Of a stretch of DNA of 64,000 nt, positions 61,893-64,000 are shown piece by piece. The notes beneath the pieces are model-generated. The model was not told where the DNA came from. It was given only the letters and a program-made list of their open reading frames with translations, and ran no database searches. The DNA is taken from contig NC_066853.1 in assembly GCF_001640805.2 (NCBI RefSeq), positions 24,363,173-24,427,172 on the forward strand, written 5' to 3'. The translations under genes and the position numbers were made by a program. The DNA comes from Lates calcarifer (taxonomy: Eukaryota; Chordata; Actinopteri; Centropomidae). Position 1 is the first letter of the stretch; each line of letters opens with the position of its first letter.

Positions 61893-63668
61893 TCAGTCTG
61901 TCTTTGGCCTGTCTTTGTTTCCATCTCCTTTCCCTCCCCTCTGTCTCAGGTAGAGTCGGTTAGCTTTCTTCACCAGCAGGATAAACCAGTATATCTGTGG
62001 AGCCAGGATCACCAGGTTACCTACGTTGCACTGCAGAGGCAGATGGAAGGCCACTCTGTGTAGAGGAATGCCAAACTGCCGGCTGTACATCCAATACATG
62101 AAGGGGAAGATCATGATCCGACATGTGAAGAAACTCAGGAGGACAATGATGCCATTGATTCTGTGCAGCCTGGTGTGGTCAAGACCCAGCTGGATATCAG
62201 GGGAGGGTGAAACAGACAGAGAGTGTAACCAAGATGGTGGAGGAACTGGAATAAATATTTAAGTCTAGAAGTGTGTGTGCAAAGGTTTTGTGTGAAAACA
62301 CATCATGATAAATAAATCACTGAAACAGAAAAGAGCACCATCTATTTGTTCTGCTGCATTCACTAAATTTAAACAGCTTTTGAATTTATGATTAAAAATC
62401 ATACAAAAAAAAAAACTAAGTGATATACTGTCCCTTGGACAGAGTCTGCGCTCCCTCAGACAAAACTGGACAAATCTCAGACTAATTTCTTCAAACCCTC
62501 AAAAATTCAAGCTGTTACTTAGTGACAACTTGGGAATGTGAAACTGCCTTGTACAGATTTATGGTTATATGTTGGCTCTCTAACTCTATATTAAGCATCA
62601 GGTTTTCAGGTTTTAATTATTACATTTTATGCCTCTGATAGAGACTCATAAGCACTGAGGACACAAAGGGCACAACCTTGAATCTTCTGGTTGTTAAAGT
62701 GCGTTGTACTTGTATTCTTGGTGGGGGTTTTTTTTGTACACTTTCCATGAATTCCATTAAATTTCTTTGACGACTTAAACCACCAGAAATCAAGTACAAC
62801 ATTACTTAATTGATTACATCAACCTATTTTGGCTTGTGTCAAAAAGCAGACATAGAAGTCATTTTGTAAGATGAAAACAGACAGAACTCAGATAGTCTTG
62901 GTAAGGAAATGACAAGGATACAAGGACAGCAGATACTAATGTCGTAGTTTACCTGGATGAGGATCTTTCCTATAGAGATGAAAGGAGTGCTGAACTCTGT
63001 GGTGAAGAGACAGCCAATGAAGAAATCACCAAGTCCTCTTCTGAAGAACTGCAAATAAGCCACACAGTGCAGTCAGTAGTCTGTCGGCCTTTATGTGTGT
63101 TCATACACACAGACTGTGACAGTGACTCCTCTCTGATCTTACCAGAGTGATGGGCACGAAAATGAGGAGCAGTGCCAGGTGATGGAGAATCAGCATCCAG
63201 TCCTTGAAGAGGAAAGCCCTCACAGTCTGAAGAGAGTGGCCGCTGTGTGCACCGACCTGACCTTTGGCCCTTTGATTATAAAAGTGACTCAGATACATGG
63301 CGTAGATGTCGTGGGCCATGTAGGGAGCTCCAAACAAAACAAACCCATTGACCAGCCAGTGACTGTATACGGATGAGATAGCAAGCATTTTCACTGAATT
63401 CATTTTCATTTTCACAGAATAGTTGGAGTGCAAACATTATAATATAATTACAGAAGACAGAAAACGAGGTCTTAAAGGTTTTAGTGACATAAACTGTTAA
63501 CTGATTTAAATTGCAAGCTGTGGTCAGTGTCACACTTTCCTATTATATCTGACATTTTTAGAACAGAGTGTGTGGTTATCGTACCTGTCAGTCATGACAT
63601 CCCTGCAGGATGCTACAACTGTCACTCCAGCTGCAGTAGCTAAAGACGCATGAATGGCGGACACCAGC
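61893..63668 (-). CDS. tlcd3a: TLC-domain protein TLCD3A (FAM57A), 3' portion
   Basis: Multi-pass membrane protein of the TRAM-LAG1-CLN8 family; its relative TLCD3B has been linked to ceramide synthesis, and the role of TLCD3A is less settled. Exons in order: 63668-63585, 63362-63143, 63048-62953, 62189-61893; GT-AG sites and phases agree, giving about 232 residues. The first exon (start and first membrane segment, about 30-40 residues) lies beyond 64000, so the gene is cut by the window edge. Conserved blocks: LVSAIHASLATAAGV, YMAHDIYAMYL, DWMLILHHLALLLIFVP (with the paired His of the TLC/Lag motif), LGDFFIGCLFTTEFSTPFIS, INGIIVLLSFFTCRI, FPFMYWMYSRQFGIPL and APQIYWFILLVKKA. Orientation opposite to gemin4 matches human TLCD3A-GEMIN4 and separates it from TLCD3B. 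Confidence 0.88.
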
Positions 63669-64000
63669 CTGAAAACAGAGTTAGCAAAAACGACCAACCT
63701 GTCATGAGCTAATAGAAAACTGGAAAAAGACAACACGTCTGTTTCCCCCTCAAATAGAGTTTGGAGAAACTCCATTGAAATATATAGGAACATTTAGGTG
63801 TGTTGCTTTTTGGTACCAATACATACAAGATAAAAGATTACTTAAGGAGTCAGTCCACTCAAAGTTCATATTTGGTGTCTTCGGCCGACATATTCTATAC
63901 ATATGACCACATGATTGAGCAAAAATCACCAACTTCATACTGGTTACTGCGTATTCCAATATCCACCGTGTATTTAGAGGAGAATAAAGACTCGTTATAG

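Overview
The window looks like nuclear DNA of a ray-finned (teleost) fish. Genes are split by GT-AG introns, CA/GT microsatellites are dense, and several interspersed repeats match families common in spiny-rayed fish genomes. Identifications come from reading the translated exons against remembered vertebrate families; no database search was run.

Layout: (1) 124-26250, minus strand: a complete smoothelin-like 2 gene (smtnl2). It has nine coding exons, 561 codons, and an 18-kb intron after the first coding exon. (2) About 26.4-49.6 kb: a region with no recognisable gene. It holds microsatellites, tRNA-derived SINE copies, a hAT-like terminus, a decayed Tc1 transposase and other repeats; a nested hAT-like/SINE mosaic lies just before it, inside smtnl2 intron 1. 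(3) 50510-53560, minus strand: a complete tapasin-family gene (eight coding exons, 435 codons) for an ER type I protein with an N-terminal tapasin domain, a V-like and a C1-like Ig domain, a membrane segment and a KKPY C-terminus. An ISRE-type element lies 69 bases upstream of its ATG. (4) 54312-60204, plus strand: complete gemin4 (six coding exons, 1154 codons), a subunit of the SMN complex. (5) 61893-63668, minus strand: the last four exons of a TLC-domain gene, most likely tlcd3a (fam57a); its first exon lies beyond the window.

The tapasin-like gene and gemin4 are head to head, with about 750 bp between start codons. gemin4 and tlcd3a are tail to tail, as I recall for human chromosome 17p13, where SMTNL2 also lies. 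The genes do not form a pathway: they serve muscle/cytoskeleton, MHC class I loading, snRNP assembly and membrane lipid biology. I found no evidence of an unknown multi-gene system. The most notable points are the mixed tapasin/TAPBPR features of the Ig gene, its KKXX tail on a 15-nt last coding exon, the ISRE in a shared divergent promoter, and a large palindromic microsatellite in smtnl2 intron 1.
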